Made by a program: the position numbers and the translations under genes. 64,000 bases of DNA from Pseudarthrobacter raffinosi (GTDB taxonomy: Bacteria; Actinomycetota; Actinomycetes; Actinomycetales; Micrococcaceae). This document shows positions 50,915 to 61,139 of the stretch, in pieces. Every line of letters begins with the position of its first letter. Positions within the stretch are counted from its first letter, which is position 1. Below the pieces are notes generated by a model. The model worked only from the letters and a program-made list of their open reading frames with translations, was not told the DNA's origin and did no database searches. Where the stretch lies: contig NZ_JAMXBH010000004.1 in NCBI RefSeq assembly GCF_023913735.1, positions 124,001-188,000 on the forward strand, written 5' to 3'.

Positions 50915-51886
50915 GTGACCCATACCCGCTATCTGGTTCACGGGGTCTTTTGGGACGGCGCCCCGGCGCAGTCTGTAGGGCACGACGGCGGCGGCCCGGC
51001 TCTGCGCCTCCAGTCACCGTCCGGGGATCTCCGCGAGGTCAGCCTCGAGGCGGGCGCCAGGCTCGGTTTCGCGGTGGCCGATCACGGCAGGTTCTGCCTG
51101 GGGCACCACAAGGTCCACTCAGCCAGCAGCCGCGACCACATCCTGTGCCCGGCCAGCGCTCCCGCTGTGAAGGGCAAGCAGTGCGAACGCTGCTTTGTGC
51201 TGGACGATTCCCGCCTCATCCACGATTTCCACCGGGGTGGCCGCGTTCCGGACGGGCTGCTCACTTATCTTCTGCAGGATCACTGGCTCTACGTGGCCAC
51301 GTTCGCCGGCGGCGCCAGCAAGGTGGGCACGGCGTCCCACCTGAGGAAATGGAACCGGCTCGCGGAACAGGGAGCGGTGGTGGCACGGTACGTTGCCAGG
51401 GCGGAGGACGGCCGGGTGGTGCGGATCCTTGAGGACATGGTGACGCGCGAGGCCGGGCTGGCGCAGCAGGTCCGCTCCGCCGCCAAAGCCGAGGCGCTGG
51501 CGGGGCCATTGCCAGCGGCCGCCCTGGACGGCATCAATGAGCGGCACGCGGCCGCGGTCCGCACGCTGCTGGGCCAGGCCGCCGTCGACGGTTTCAGCCC
51601 AGAAGGTTGCAGCGCAGAAGGTTTCAGCATTGTGGACGAACTCTGGGTGCGGCCGGCGCAGGCGGCAGGGCTCTGTGCCCCAACGCCGCGCCACGCCTAC
51701 CCGCATCCGTTGGAGCAGGGAAAGCACGGCTTCGGAATCACCGCGCTGAGCGGGACCAACGCCCTCGCCAGCCTGGCCGGAACGGACGCGGCGTTTGTGG
51801 TGAACCTTGGCCGGCTGGCTGCCCGGACAGTCGTCCTGGGGGGCTTCGCCTCGGAGGTCCCGGCCGTGCAGGAATCGCTGTTCTGA
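50915..51886 (+). CDS. DUF2797 protein
   Basis: A 323-residue protein of the DUF2797 family. Cysteine/histidine groups in the N-terminal half (FCLGHHKVHSASS, ILCPAS, KQCERC) suggest a zinc site, followed by a GIY-YIG-like patch (FAGGASKVGTASHLRKWN). Residues near 228-240 contain a small internal repeat (GFSPEGCSAEGFS). The function is unknown. It starts with GTG 50915 and lies 32 bp after the lyase gene. Confidence 0.83.
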   Translation: MTHTRYLVHGVFWDGAPAQSVGHDGGGPALRLQSPSGDLREVSLEAGARLGFAVADHGRFCLGHHKVHSASSRDHILCPASAPAVKGKQCERCFVLDDSRLIHDFHRGGRVPDGLLTYLLQDHWLYVATFAGGASKVGTASHLRKWNRLAEQGAVVARYVARAEDGRVVRILEDMVTREAGLAQQVRSAAKAEALAGPLPAAALDGINERHAAAVRTLLGQAAVDGFSPEGCSAEGFSIVDELWVRPAQAAGLCAPTPRHAYPHPLEQGKHGFGITALSGTNALASLAGTDAAFVVNLGRLAARTVVLGGFASEVPAVQESLF

Positions 51887-51908
51887 ACGTGCTCGGTAGA
51901 CTGTCACG

Positions 51909-52133
51909 GTGCTCAAAGAATTCTGGGAGTCAGCGCCCACCTCGTACAAAGTCCTGGTCTTCGGCGCCATGGGCCTCATCGGCGTCGGGATCATCCTGAA
52001 CCTGATCGGCAACACGTCCGGAAACCAGGGCCTGGCCACGGCTTCCCTGCCGCTGATCGGTCTCGGCCTCCTCCTGCACATCGCCGGGATCGTGGTGCGC
52101 GGCCAGACCATCCGGAAGAACCTCCGCAAGTAG
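51909..52133 (+). CDS. Small two-helix membrane protein (DUF3188-like)
   Basis: A 74-residue protein with two membrane segments (VLVFGAMGLIGVGIILNLIG and LPLIGLGLLLHIAGIVV) and a basic C terminus. It resembles the small actinobacterial DUF3188 proteins of unknown function; that assignment is tentative. GTG 51909. Confidence 0.72.
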   Translation: MLKEFWESAPTSYKVLVFGAMGLIGVGIILNLIGNTSGNQGLATASLPLIGLGLLLHIAGIVVRGQTIRKNLRK

Positions 52134-52177
52134 CCGGAATTCCGGGTGTCCGGGGGCAGACCGATAGGCTTGAGGCC

Positions 52178-52645
52178 ATGACTATCAATCCGGACCTGCA
52201 GGGCCGCAGCTACCCTGCCGCAGAGGTTTACGACGTCGGCCGCGAGAAGATCCGCGAGTTCGCCCGCGCCGTCAAGGCCACGCACCCAGCCCACTTCGAC
52301 GTCGAGGCCGCCAAGGCCCTGGGGCACAAAGACCTGGTGGCACCACCCACGTTCGCCATCATCATCGCCCAGCGCGCCGATGCCCAGCTGATCGAGGATC
52401 CGGATGCCGGCATCGACTTCTCCCGCGTGGTCCACGCCGACCAGCGCTTCATCCACCACCGCCCCATCTTTGCCGGCGACCGCCTGGTTGCCGAACTGCA
52501 CGTTGACGGTGTCCGTGCCATGGGCGGCGGGGCCATGATCACCACCCGCCAGGAAATTTTTGCCCTGACCGACGGCGGCAACGGGTCGCGCGAGGCAGTC
52601 GCCACCACCACGTCATCCATCCTCGTCCGCGGAGAGGGACAGTAA
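52178..52645 (+). CDS. MaoC-like N-terminal dehydratase (HadA-type, UPF0336)
   Basis: A 155-residue hotdog-fold protein of the FAS1/HadA type: YDVGREKIREFARAV, VAPPTFAIIIAQRA and QRFIHHRPIFAGD are typical. In mycobacteria HadA is the substrate-binding partner of the catalytic HadB in the (3R)-hydroxyacyl-ACP dehydratase. Here the HadB-like gene follows after 2 bp, so they probably form a heterodimer acting on acyl-ACP or acyl-CoA. Confidence 0.88.
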   Translation: MTINPDLQGRSYPAAEVYDVGREKIREFARAVKATHPAHFDVEAAKALGHKDLVAPPTFAIIIAQRADAQLIEDPDAGIDFSRVVHADQRFIHHRPIFAGDRLVAELHVDGVRAMGGGAMITTRQEIFALTDGGNGSREAVATTTSSILVRGEGQ

Positions 52646-52647
52646 CC

Positions 52648-53085
52648 ATGAGCCCCAGCTTCCACGAACTCAGCGCCGGGCAGGATATCGGCAGCCGCAC
52701 CATCGAGGTCACCCGCACCGACCTGGTCAAGTACGCCGGCGCCTCCGGCGACTTCAACCCCATCCATTGGAACGAAGCCTTTGCCACCGGCGTGGAACTG
52801 CCCGGCGTCATCGCCCACGGCATGTTCACCATGGGTGCCGCAGTGCAGCTGGTGACCGACTGGGCAGGCGACCCCGCCGCCGTCGTCGACTTCCAGACCC
52901 GTTTCACCAAGCCGGTCCTGGTCACGGACACCACCGGAACCACGGACGCCGGAGCCACCATCGAGGTCAGCGGCGCCATTGGAAAGCTCGACGCCGATGC
53001 CGGCACCGCCCGCGTTGACCTCACCGTGGTTGCTGCCGGCCAGAAAGTGCTGATGAAGGCCCAGGCTGTCGTCAGGCTTTCATGA
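52648..53085 (+). CDS. MaoC-like dehydratase (HadB-type)
   Basis: A 145-residue hotdog protein with the hydratase-2 motif: KYAGASGDFNPIHWNEAFA contains the catalytic Asp and His, followed by GVIAHGMFTMGAA. It supplies the active site missing in the HadA-like partner encoded just upstream. The pair would hydrate/dehydrate 3-hydroxyacyl thioesters. The order HadA-HadB with murB downstream is common in actinobacteria. Confidence 0.9.
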   Translation: MSPSFHELSAGQDIGSRTIEVTRTDLVKYAGASGDFNPIHWNEAFATGVELPGVIAHGMFTMGAAVQLVTDWAGDPAAVVDFQTRFTKPVLVTDTTGTTDAGATIEVSGAIGKLDADAGTARVDLTVVAAGQKVLMKAQAVVRLS

Positions 53086-53089
53086 TCCT

Positions 53090-54364
53090 TTGACCGTCAA
53101 CACAACTGCCTCGGCCGAGGTCACTGCCTGGCGCAATGCCGTGGTGGTTGCCTACGCCGGCAGCGGACTGGCCTTCGCGTCCTGGGTGTCCCGGCTTCCG
53201 GCGATCCGCGACGGGCTGGACCTGACCCCCGGCACTGTCGGTTTGCTGCTGCTGTGTATGACGCTGGGATCGTTCATCTCGGTGTCCGCGTCGGGGCTGA
53301 TCGTGCTCCGCCTGGGTTCCAAACGGACCATCCGCGCCGGCGCCATCATGGTGGGCTGCGGCATGGCCATCACCGGATTTGGCACGTCGGTGCTGGCCAC
53401 CCCGGGCGCGGTGGCCGTAGGTCTCGCCGTCATCGGATTGGGTTCCGCCAGCTGGAGTACCGCCTCCAACGTCGAGGGCGCCTCGGTGGAACGCGCGGTT
53501 GGCCGGCACATCATGCCCAGGCTCCATGGCGCGTTCAGCCTCGGCACCGTCGCAGGTGCAGGCCTTGGCGCGTGGGCCGCAGCCGCCTCCGTCCCGGTGT
53601 TTTGGCACCTGGCCGCGGCCGGCGTCGTGGTTGCCGTCTCGGTGACGACGGCGGCAGCCTGGTTCCGTGCGGATGTCACCCCCGTCGCGGGGGAACGGAC
53701 CTATGTACCGGACAACTTCGAGGACCCGTTCACCGGCCCGATCCCCATTGTCACCGCCGGGGCGCCCGCTGACAGTGCCGGTGTCCCGCTGGACAACAAG
53801 CGCAAGATCGCGGAGGCATGGCGCGACCGGCGCACCCTGCTTCTCGGAGTCATGGTCCTGGGGCTTGCCTTGGCCGAAGGTGCAGCAGGGGACTGGGTGG
53901 CACTGGCCCTCGCCGACGGGCACGGCCAGACCGACGCCGCCGGAGCCGCCGGTTACGGGCTCTTCGTGACCTTCATGACCATCGGACGGTTCGCCGGCAC
54001 TGTGGTCCTGGACCGTTTCGGCCGCGTTCCGGTGATGCGCTGGTGCGCCGCGCTGGCAGTGTCCGGACTCGGACTGTTTGTGTTTGCCCCCGTTCCCTGG
54101 CTCGCCTTTGTGGCCCTGGCCATCTGGGGACTCGGCGCCTCGCTGGGCTTCCCGGTGGGCATGTCCGCCGCCGCCGACGATCCCGCCAAGGCTGCGGCCC
54201 GCGTCTCCGTGGTCTCCACCATCGGCTACGGCGCGTTCCTGTGCGGGCCGCCGCTGTTGGGACTGCTGGCTGAACACGTAGGCATCCTGCACTCGCTGCT
54301 GGGCGTGATGGTGATGCTGGTAGCCACGTTCCTGCTCTCACCGGTGGCCCGGAAGATTCCCTAG
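53090..54364 (+). CDS. MFS transporter
   Basis: A 424-residue major facilitator protein with twelve predicted helices (WVSRLPAIRDGLDLTPGTVG near the N terminus, as in the YbjJ-like group). The central loop of about 40 residues is acidic and Pro-rich. It starts with TTG at 53090, 4 bp after the HadB-like gene, and probably belongs to that transcript. The ligand is unknown. Confidence 0.85.
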   Translation: MTVNTTASAEVTAWRNAVVVAYAGSGLAFASWVSRLPAIRDGLDLTPGTVGLLLLCMTLGSFISVSASGLIVLRLGSKRTIRAGAIMVGCGMAITGFGTSVLATPGAVAVGLAVIGLGSASWSTASNVEGASVERAVGRHIMPRLHGAFSLGTVAGAGLGAWAAAASVPVFWHLAAAGVVVAVSVTTAAAWFRADVTPVAGERTYVPDNFEDPFTGPIPIVTAGAPADSAGVPLDNKRKIAEAWRDRRTLLLGVMVLGLALAEGAAGDWVALALADGHGQTDAAGAAGYGLFVTFMTIGRFAGTVVLDRFGRVPVMRWCAALAVSGLGLFVFAPVPWLAFVALAIWGLGASLGFPVGMSAAADDPAKAAARVSVVSTIGYGAFLCGPPLLGLLAEHVGILHSLLGVMVMLVATFLLSPVARKIP

Positions 54365-54412
54365 CTCAGTTTGATGGCGTTTGATTCGGTTTGGTCTTGT
54401 TACGCTGGTTTG

Positions 54413-55480
54413 GTGACCCAGACAATGCTTTCTGCCCTGACCACGGCCGCCGTCGGGGGCCCCGCCGGCAAATATGTTGAGGCCAGCACCGAGGCGGAGA
54501 TCATCGACGCCGTCCGCACGGCGGACGCCGCGGGGGAGCAGGTCCTCATTATCGGCGGTGGCTCCAACCTCTTGATTTCCGACGACGGGTTCCCCGGCAC
54601 CGTGATCAGGATCGCCTCGGAAGGGTTCACCGTCAACGCCGAGGACTCCTGCGGCGGCGTGGCCGTAGTGGTCCAGGCCGGCCACAATTGGGATGCCCTG
54701 GTGGAGCACGCCGTGCTGCATGCGTGGTCCGGCATTGAAGCACTTTCCGGCATCCCGGGGGCCACGGGCGCCACGCCCGTGCAGAACGTCGGGGCCTACG
54801 GCTCTGACGTCTCCCAGACCATCGCCGCGGTCCGCACCTGGGACCGGACCCGGAACGCGGTCCAGACGTTCACCAACTCCGAGCTGAAGTTCGGCTACCG
54901 CGATTCCATCCTGAAACAGACCACCGTCGAGGGCTCACCCCGCTACATCGTGCTGACCGTGGAATTCCAGCTGCCGCTGGGCCGGATGAGCGCGCCTATC
55001 CGCTACGCCGAACTGACCCGCTCCCTGGGCGTTGAAGCAGGCAAACGGGCGTACTCCAACGATGTCCGCCGGGAGGTCCTGCGGTTGCGGGGTTCCAAGG
55101 GCATGGTGCTGGACCCGGCCGACCGGGACACGTATTCCACCGGCTCCTTCTTCACCAACCCGGTTGTGCCCGTGGACGTGGCGGCAACGCTGCCGGAGTC
55201 CGCACCGCAGTACCCCGCGGGGGCGGACGGGCTGGTGAAGCTGTCCGCAGCTTGGCTGATCGACCAGGCCGGATTCGGCAAGGGCTATGGCCTGGAGGAG
55301 GGCAGCGCCTCCGGCGGGCGGGCGTCACTGTCCACAAAACACACGCTGGCCATCACCAACCGCGGCTCCGCCAGCGCGAAGGACATGCTGGCCATCGCGC
55401 GCGAGGTGCGTGCCGGCGTCGTCGAACGCTTTGGCATTGAACTCCACCCGGAACCGTTGCTCATCGGCCTGACGCTCTAG
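54413..55480 (+). CDS. murB: UDP-N-acetylmuramate dehydrogenase (MurB)
   Basis: A 355-residue FAD enzyme reducing UDP-GlcNAc-enolpyruvate to UDP-MurNAc in peptidoglycan synthesis. The FAD motifs LIIGGGSNLLISDDGF and GIPGATGATPVQNVGAYG are present, and the catalytic serine is in TYSTGSFFTNPV. The type I length fits. GTG 54413 follows a T-rich leader; ATG 54425 is possible. Confidence 0.95.
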   Translation: MTQTMLSALTTAAVGGPAGKYVEASTEAEIIDAVRTADAAGEQVLIIGGGSNLLISDDGFPGTVIRIASEGFTVNAEDSCGGVAVVVQAGHNWDALVEHAVLHAWSGIEALSGIPGATGATPVQNVGAYGSDVSQTIAAVRTWDRTRNAVQTFTNSELKFGYRDSILKQTTVEGSPRYIVLTVEFQLPLGRMSAPIRYAELTRSLGVEAGKRAYSNDVRREVLRLRGSKGMVLDPADRDTYSTGSFFTNPVVPVDVAATLPESAPQYPAGADGLVKLSAAWLIDQAGFGKGYGLEEGSASGGRASLSTKHTLAITNRGSASAKDMLAIAREVRAGVVERFGIELHPEPLLIGLTL

Positions 55481-55500
55481 CGTTCAGCCCGTTGAAGGCA

Positions 55501-56010
55501 TCAGCCTGCTTGCGTGACCGGCGCCAGGCGCCCGTCAACGGTGCCGATCAGCCGGACGTTCGTGGCCATGCCCAGCAGGGCGGCGGCCCAACCGGTCAGC
55601 GCCAAATATGGCCCCATAAACAGCCAGACCATAAGGCCCGGAACCGCCGGGTGGGTCGCGGCTGCAAGAATGCAGACCACCAAACCGATCACGGCGGTGG
55701 CATGGGCGAGGATCCAGAGCAGCCGGCCGCTGACGGGATAGAGCTTCCAGTCACGGACAATGCGGACCTTGCCGCGGCCCACCCGGATACCGGGAAAAAG
55801 CACGACGTACCCTCCGCCCAGCGACAGGAACAGGGAAGGCAAGAGGAGTTCCAGGGGTGCCTCGCCGCCGCCTCCCGGGAATCCCAGGGGCTGGAAACCA
55901 ATGGCCGGGGCCAGCCCGATGGCCACGCCGGCCAGGACCGATACGGTCCCTGCCACCAGCCATGCCTGTGTTCCGCGCGCGAACAATTGCCACAAACTCC
56001 CCAAAGTCAT
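55501..56010 (-). CDS. Hypothetical integral membrane protein
   Basis: A 169-residue protein with four predicted membrane segments (for example AWLVAGTVSVLAGVAIGLAP and LLWILAHATAVIGLVVCILA). I recognise no family. It is convergent with murB (20 bp apart) and divergent from the AlkZ-like gene. Confidence 0.72.
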   Translation of the reverse strand: MTLGSLWQLFARGTQAWLVAGTVSVLAGVAIGLAPAIGFQPLGFPGGGGEAPLELLLPSLFLSLGGGYVVLFPGIRVGRGKVRIVRDWKLYPVSGRLLWILAHATAVIGLVVCILAAATHPAVPGLMVWLFMGPYLALTGWAAALLGMATNVRLIGTVDGRLAPVTQAG

Positions 56011-56047
56011 GCTTACACCCTATCGGGCCAGGTCCTACGATGAGGAC

Positions 56048-57145
56048 ATGGCAGTGAACCGCGTAAGCCCCAAGGTGCTGGGCAGGTTACGCCTGGCCTC
56101 TCAAGGACTGCTTGGCCCCGGACTCGGCTCCGTAGAGGGCGCGGTCCGCTGGATGACGGCCACGCAGGCTCAGGACCTGCAGGCCGCGCTCTGGGCCATC
56201 GGCCTCCGCGTTCCGGGCGCAGGTTTGACTGACGTGCGCGCCGCGCTGGACAGCGGAAGGGTGGTCCGGTCCTGGCCGATGCGCGGCACCCTGCACCTGG
56301 TCGCTCCCGGGGATCTGCGCTGGATGCTGGACCTCACCACCGAGCGTCTTAGCCGCATCATTGCCGGCCGGCACCGGGAACTGGACATCACCTGGGCGGA
56401 CATCGAGAAGTGCCGCGACGTTGCCTTGGAGCGGATTGCGGCCGGCGGTCCCGTGAGCCGGACCGAACTCTTCGAGGTGTTTGAGGCGGCCGGGCAGCCC
56501 ACCACCGGCCAGCGGGGGATCCATATCCTGGGGACGCTGTGCCGGCACGCCTGGCTGGTTCAAGGGCCATTGGCCGGGAACCAGCAGCTGCTGGTGGCGT
56601 TCGATGACTGGATCCAGGTTTCGCGGGGCCTTGAGCGTCAGGAAGCGATCGCCGAGTTCATGCTGCGCTACTTCCGCAGCCACGGCCCTGCCACGGTCCG
56701 CGACTTCGCCTGGTGGACGCAGATTCCCCTGACCGACGTGCGGGCGGCGTTTGAGCTGGTCAGCGGCCAACTGGTGGAGCTGGAGTTCGCGGGCGTCCAC
56801 TACTGGATGTCACCGGAGACTGCATCAATGCTCGACGACGGTGTGCCCGGGCAGCGGTCCGTCCTCCTCTTGCCGGGCTTCGACGAGTTTGTGCTGGGCT
56901 ACATGGACCGGAGCCTTGTGCTGGCCCCTGAGCACGCCAACAAGATCGTCCCGGGCGGCAACGGAGTGTTCAAGAAGACCGTCGTGGCAGGGGGAGAGGT
57001 GATCGGCACGTGGGCGCGGGCCGGCACCGGCCGCAGTTCCGCCGTCGTGCCTGAACTCTTTGACGAATCCAAACCGCTTGGACCCGCTGCGCAGGCGGCG
57101 TTCAGCAAGGCCGCCGTACAGTGCCTCGCATTCCTGGACAGCTAA
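56048..57145 (+). CDS. AlkZ-like winged-helix DNA-binding protein (HTH_42)
   Basis: A 365-residue protein of the YcaQ/AlkZ family. Its tandem winged-helix fold is typical, and a QxQ motif lies in MTATQAQDLQ (Q40, Q42), the position of the catalytic glutamines in bacterial AlkZ glycosylases that unhook alkylated or crosslinked bases. Many actinobacterial relatives have not been tested. ATG 56048 follows GAGGAC; the longer frame overlaps the neighbouring membrane-protein gene. Confidence 0.83.
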   Translation: MAVNRVSPKVLGRLRLASQGLLGPGLGSVEGAVRWMTATQAQDLQAALWAIGLRVPGAGLTDVRAALDSGRVVRSWPMRGTLHLVAPGDLRWMLDLTTERLSRIIAGRHRELDITWADIEKCRDVALERIAAGGPVSRTELFEVFEAAGQPTTGQRGIHILGTLCRHAWLVQGPLAGNQQLLVAFDDWIQVSRGLERQEAIAEFMLRYFRSHGPATVRDFAWWTQIPLTDVRAAFELVSGQLVELEFAGVHYWMSPETASMLDDGVPGQRSVLLLPGFDEFVLGYMDRSLVLAPEHANKIVPGGNGVFKKTVVAGGEVIGTWARAGTGRSSAVVPELFDESKPLGPAAQAAFSKAAVQCLAFLDS

Positions 57146-57180
57146 GCCAGGCCCCAATCGCCGCCCTGCCGAACACGGGC

Positions 57181-57234
57181 GGCCCTGCCCCGCAAAAGCG
57201 GTGCGGGGCAGCACCGTTCCTGCGGGGCAGGGCC
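57181..57234 (+). terminator. GC-rich hairpin after the AlkZ-like gene
   Basis: GGCCCTGCCCCGC (57181-57193) pairs perfectly with GCGGGGCAGGGCC (57222-57234); a third GCGGGGCA lies between them. Probably a terminator. The rest of 57146-57369 is featureless. Confidence 0.6.
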
Positions 57235-57369
57235 GTTCAAGCGGCGGGTGGCAAGCGGGGAGGCAGCGCAGGATGCCGGAAGAAGCGGATGCGGGTATTG
57301 CTGCCGGGGTTGTCCACATAACGTGGCTGCGATCTACCCGGGCCAGCACTCGTCCGAGAACCTTGGACC

Positions 57370-58533
57370 ATGAATGGCGACAAAATCCGTGTGCTCCTGG
57401 ATGTGCGCTGGCCGGCCTTCCCCGTTGCCTCCACGCAACAGTTGGACGCGGCAGGGCTGGACGAGCGGGTCCTGACGGCGGCAGTCCGCCCCGGAACCAT
57501 CCTGCGCCTTCGACGCGGAGCTTACGTCCGGAACGCTGACTGGAAGAGAGCGGAGCCGTGGACCAGGGACGCCCTGCGGATCCAGGCGCACTTCCTGTCC
57601 ACCGGCGGGGCCTGCCGCTACAGCCATATCAGTGCCGCCAGGCTGCACGAGTGTCACGTCTGGGATGCCGGGCCCATGATCCACGTCACCACGGACTACG
57701 CCAACTCGACGAATAGTGCCGGCACGGACGTCCGCACCCACCGGATGGACCTGCAACCCGTAGATGTGACAACGCTGTGGAGCATGGGTGGCAAAGAGAT
57801 TCTGACCACCGGCATTGAACGGACCGTCCTGGACTGCGCCCGTATCCTGCCACTGGAGCAGGCAGCCGTGATCGGCGACCACGCGCTGCGCAAGGGAGCC
57901 GGGATCGACAGCATGCGGCAACTTCTGGACGTGGGACCGGTCAAACGCGGGAACCGGCGGGCGCTGGATCTGCTGGCGGCCCTGGATGGGCGGTCGGAAT
58001 CGGTGGGGGAGACCCGGACCAGGCTGCTGCGATCATTCGATCTGCACATGTTCATTCCGCAGTTCGAGATTCAGACGCCAAGTGGTCAATTCCGGGCAGA
58101 CTTCGCGGATCCGCTAACCCGCATAGTGATTGAGTTTGATGGCAGCGGCAAATACACCGACTACGGGCCCACGGAGGACGTGCTGCTCGCAGAGCGTCGC
58201 CGGGAGAACGCACTGATCGAAGAAGGCTGGCTGGTCCTTCGACTTGAGTGGAAGCACTTGGCGTATCCCGCAGAAGTGCGGCGCCGGAGCCGCGGGAGGT
58301 TACAGGTTCCCGGTGGCGATGTTGAGCATGCGGCGCAGCGGCTCGGCGGCGCCCCAGAGCAGCTGGTCGCCCACGGTGAAGGCGCTGATGTACTCCGGGC
58401 CCATTTCCATCTTGCGGATGCGGCCCACGGGGATGTCCAGGGTGCCGGACGCAGCCACGGGGGTCAGGCCCGCCATGGAGTCTTCCTTGGTGTTCGGGAT
58501 GACCTTGGCCCACTCGTTGTCCTCGGCGAGTAG
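57370..58533 (+). CDS. AbiEi-type/Vsr-like endonuclease-fold protein
   Basis: A frame of 387 codons. The N-terminal part has the winged-helix pattern of AbiEi-type antitoxins ([27 protein letters not shown]), and residues about 235-300 have a Vsr/DUF559-like nuclease core ([18 protein letters not shown], then [19 protein letters not shown]). No toxin gene is adjacent, and such proteins are common as orphans in actinobacteria. The normal end would be near codon 310; the last about 78 codons run antisense over the end of asd and are probably not conserved. Confidence 0.68.
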   Translation: MNGDKIRVLLDVRWPAFPVASTQQLDAAGLDERVLTAAVRPGTILRLRRGAYVRNADWKRAEPWTRDALRIQAHFLSTGGACRYSHISAARLHECHVWDAGPMIHVTTDYANSTNSAGTDVRTHRMDLQPVDVTTLWSMGGKEILTTGIERTVLDCARILPLEQAAVIGDHALRKGAGIDSMRQLLDVGPVKRGNRRALDLLAALDGRSESVGETRTRLLRSFDLHMFIPQFEIQTPSGQFRADFADPLTRIVIEFDGSGKYTDYGPTEDVLLAERRRENALIEEGWLVLRLEWKHLAYPAEVRRRSRGRLQVPGGDVEHAAQRLGGAPEQLVAHGEGADVLRAHFHLADAAHGDVQGAGRSHGGQARHGVFLGVRDDLGPLVVLGE

Positions 58534-59442
58534 CTTCTCGATCTCGGACACGGAGAGGTCCTCGCGGAGCTTGAGGGTCAGCGCCTGCGAGTGCGAACGC
58601 ATGGCCCCGATCCGGATGCACAGGCCGTCCATCATGATCCGGTTTTCGTCCGAGGTGCCCAGGATCTTGTTGGTTTCAACCCCGGCCTTCCACTCTTCCT
58701 TGGACTGGCCGTTCCCAAGGTCCGCGTCGATCCACGGGATCAGGGAACCGGCCAGCGGCACGCCGAACTGGGTGGCGTCGATGTCGGTGCGCTGGTGGGC
58801 GAGGACCTTGCGGTCAATTTCCAGGATGGCCGACGCCGGGTCGTCCAGTTCCGAGCTGACCTCGGCATTGAGTGTGCCGAACTGGCTGAGCAGTTCGCGC
58901 ATGTGCCGGGCGCCGCCGCCGGAAGCAGCCTGGTATGTCATGGACGTGCCCCATTCAACGAGGCCGTTCTTGAACAGCCCGCCGAGGCCCATGAGCATGC
59001 AGGAAACGGTGCAGTTCCCGCCGATGAAGTCCTTGGTCCCGTTGACCAGGCCCTTGTCGATGACGTCGCGGTTGATCGGGTCCAGCACGATGATCGAGTC
59101 GTCGTTCATGCGCAGCGTGGAGGCGGCGTCGATCCAGAGGCCGTCCCAGCCGCGGCCACGCAGCTCGGTGTGCACGCGCTTGGTGTAGTCCCCGCCCTGG
59201 GCGGTGACAATAATGGGCAGCTTAGCCAGCGTGTCGACGTCGAACGCGTCCTCAAGCTTGCCGGCGGCGCCAGCGGCAGCACCGGCAATCGACGGGGCGG
59301 CACCTCCCGCGTTTGACGTGGAGAAGAACACCGGGTTGATGTTGGCGAAGTCGCCCTCGTCCTGCATGCGCTGCATCAGGACGGAGCCGACCATGCCGCG
59401 CCATCCGACCAGGCCGACGGAGGGGGTAGCTGCTGTAGTCAT
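58300..59442 (-). CDS. asd: Aspartate-semialdehyde dehydrogenase
   Basis: A 380-residue NADP-dependent enzyme for lysine, methionine and threonine synthesis. It begins [19 protein letters not shown]; the catalytic cysteine is in [15 protein letters not shown]. The length matches the proteobacterial-type Asd (about 370 residues) rather than the usual 345-residue actinobacterial form. It is followed by the convergent AbiEi-like gene, which overlaps its 3' end. Confidence 0.93.
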   Translation of the reverse strand: MTTAATPSVGLVGWRGMVGSVLMQRMQDEGDFANINPVFFSTSNAGGAAPSIAGAAAGAAGKLEDAFDVDTLAKLPIIVTAQGGDYTKRVHTELRGRGWDGLWIDAASTLRMNDDSIIVLDPINRDVIDKGLVNGTKDFIGGNCTVSCMLMGLGGLFKNGLVEWGTSMTYQAASGGGARHMRELLSQFGTLNAEVSSELDDPASAILEIDRKVLAHQRTDIDATQFGVPLAGSLIPWIDADLGNGQSKEEWKAGVETNKILGTSDENRIMMDGLCIRIGAMRSHSQALTLKLREDLSVSEIEKLLAEDNEWAKVIPNTKEDSMAGLTPVAASGTLDIPVGRIRKMEMGPEYISAFTVGDQLLWGAAEPLRRMLNIATGNL

Positions 59443-59534
59443 TCGTCCAGTTTAGACGCCGGATCGCGCAGGGCGCAGTCGGTTACGTCACCCGCGCGGG
59501 GATGCGTACGAGCGGCGTGCGGGGGAAACAGGCG

Positions 59535-59753
59535 TCAGCTGCGGTTGGTTTCCTCCAGCACCGCGGCTTTGCGGAGTCGCAACGCGTAGAAGGCGCCGAA
59601 GGCAAACACCTGCGTCACCACCACCAGCACGATGGCGCCGGGGATCTTGTTGCCGCCCAGGATCATGGTCAGGCCAACGATCGCAGACAGCAGCGCGAGC
59701 AGCGGCAGCAGCATGTAGCCCAGCACAAACAGTGTTTCCGGTTTTTTCAACAT
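59535..59753 (-). CDS. Small two-helix membrane protein
   Basis: A 72-residue protein with two hydrophobic segments (LFVLGYMLLPLLALLSAIVG and IVLVVVTQVFAFGAF) and a charged C terminus. No family is recognised. Its ATG 59753 is 1 bp after the folA stop, so it belongs to the thyA-folA operon. Confidence 0.72.
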   Translation of the reverse strand: MLKKPETLFVLGYMLLPLLALLSAIVGLTMILGGNKIPGAIVLVVVTQVFAFGAFYALRLRKAAVLEETNRS

Positions 59754-59754
59754 C

Positions 59755-60339
59755 TCAGCCCTGCGTCCTAATCCATTTGGTAAACCTGTAGCGCGTTCCG
59801 TTGGCCGCCGTCAGCCACCCGTCTGGCGGGACGGACGCCGCCGCCTCCCAGGTCTCATCGAGCTCGGGGGCGAACGTGTCGCCGTCCGCCTCCACGTCGA
59901 TGGTGGTGACCACCGCGACGTTGGCGAGTTCGGTGGACTGGCGGAAGACTTCCCCGCCGCCCAGGATCCAGACGGTCCCGCCGCCGTCGACGAACTGCGA
60001 CTCAAGGAGGGCATCATCCAGGGAGGGGACCACGACGGCGCCCTCCGCCTCGGGCGATTCGCCCCAGTTTTTCTGCCGGGTGATCACAATGTTCGTCCGG
60101 CCGGGCAGGGGACGGTACTTGTCCGCGAAGGACAGCCACGTCTTGCGCCCCATGATCACGGGGTGCCCCATGGTGAGCCGGTTGAAGTGCTTCAGATCCT
60201 CAGGGAGGTGCCAGGGCATGTCGCCGTCCTTGCCGATCACGCCGCCGGACGTCTGCGCCCACACAAGGCCGACGCCGGTCACGGAACCGGCGAGTTCCTG
60301 CGTGAAGTCCTGGGGGTCTGCTGCGTTCTCGGTGCTCAT
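59755..60339 (-). CDS. folA: Dihydrofolate reductase
   Basis: A 194-residue [34 protein letters not shown] includes the Met20-loop and the catalytic acidic residue, and [11 protein letters not shown] plus [11 protein letters not shown] bind NADPH. It regenerates tetrahydrofolate consumed by ThyA. ATG overlaps the thyA stop by 4 bp. Confidence 0.95.
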   Translation of the reverse strand: MSTENAADPQDFTQELAGSVTGVGLVWAQTSGGVIGKDGDMPWHLPEDLKHFNRLTMGHPVIMGRKTWLSFADKYRPLPGRTNIVITRQKNWGESPEAEGAVVVPSLDDALLESQFVDGGGTVWILGGGEVFRQSTELANVAVVTTIDVEADGDTFAPELDETWEAAASVPPDGWLTAANGTRYRFTKWIRTQG

Positions 60340-61139
60340 ACGGCGATCGGGGCTTTGATCGTGGGGTGGTGCTGGTAGCCCACCACTTCGAAGTCCTCGA
60401 GCGTGTAGTCGAAGATCGAGGCCGGCTTCCGGGTGATCCTCAGCTGCGGGTATTCATAGGGTTCCCGGTCCAGCTGCTTCAGGACCTGGTCCATGTGGTT
60501 CTCGTAGATGTGGACGTCGCCGCCTGTCCATACAAACTCGCCAGGCTCCAGCCCCACCTGCTGGGCAATCATGCACGTGAGCAGGGCGTAGGAGGCGATG
60601 TTGAAGGGCACGCCCAGGAACATGTCCGCCGAGCGCTGGTACAGCTGGCAGGACAGTTTGCCGTCGGCCACGTAGAACTGGAAGAACGCGTGGCACGGGG
60701 GCAGTGCCATGTCCTTGAGCTCGGAGACGTTCCAGGCAGACACGATGTGCCGGCGCGAGTCCGGGTTGGTCCTGAGGTTCCCCACCAGCTCGGCGATCTG
60801 GTCAACATGGCCGCCGTCAGGGGTGGGCCAGCTGCGCCACTGGACGCCGTAGACGGGACCCAGTTCGCCTTCCGCGTCGGCCCACTCGTTCCAGATGCTC
60901 ACGCCCTGGTCCTGCATCCATTTGACGTTCGATTCACCGCGCAGGAACCACAGCAGCTCCACTGCCACGGACTTGAAATGCACGCGTTTGGTGGTGATCA
61001 GCGGGAAGCTCCGGCCAAGGTCAAAGCGCAGTTGACGGCCGAAAACGCTGGTGGTTCCGGTGCCCGTGCGGTCGGATTTGTGCGTGCCATGGGCCAGGAC
61101 ATCGCGCAGGAGGTCTTCATAAGGCGTCGGGATGCTCAC
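60336..61139 (-). CDS. thyA: Thymidylate synthase
   Basis: A 267-residue classical thymidylate synthase. Catalytic Cys is in [12 protein letters not shown] (about residue 148), with [17 protein letters not shown] and the C-terminal valine (PIAV). It makes dTMP from dUMP with methylene-THF. First gene of the thyA-folA-small membrane protein operon. Confidence 0.97.
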   Translation of the reverse strand: MSIPTPYEDLLRDVLAHGTHKSDRTGTGTTSVFGRQLRFDLGRSFPLITTKRVHFKSVAVELLWFLRGESNVKWMQDQGVSIWNEWADAEGELGPVYGVQWRSWPTPDGGHVDQIAELVGNLRTNPDSRRHIVSAWNVSELKDMALPPCHAFFQFYVADGKLSCQLYQRSADMFLGVPFNIASYALLTCMIAQQVGLEPGEFVWTGGDVHIYENHMDQVLKQLDREPYEYPQLRITRKPASIFDYTLEDFEVVGYQHHPTIKAPIAV

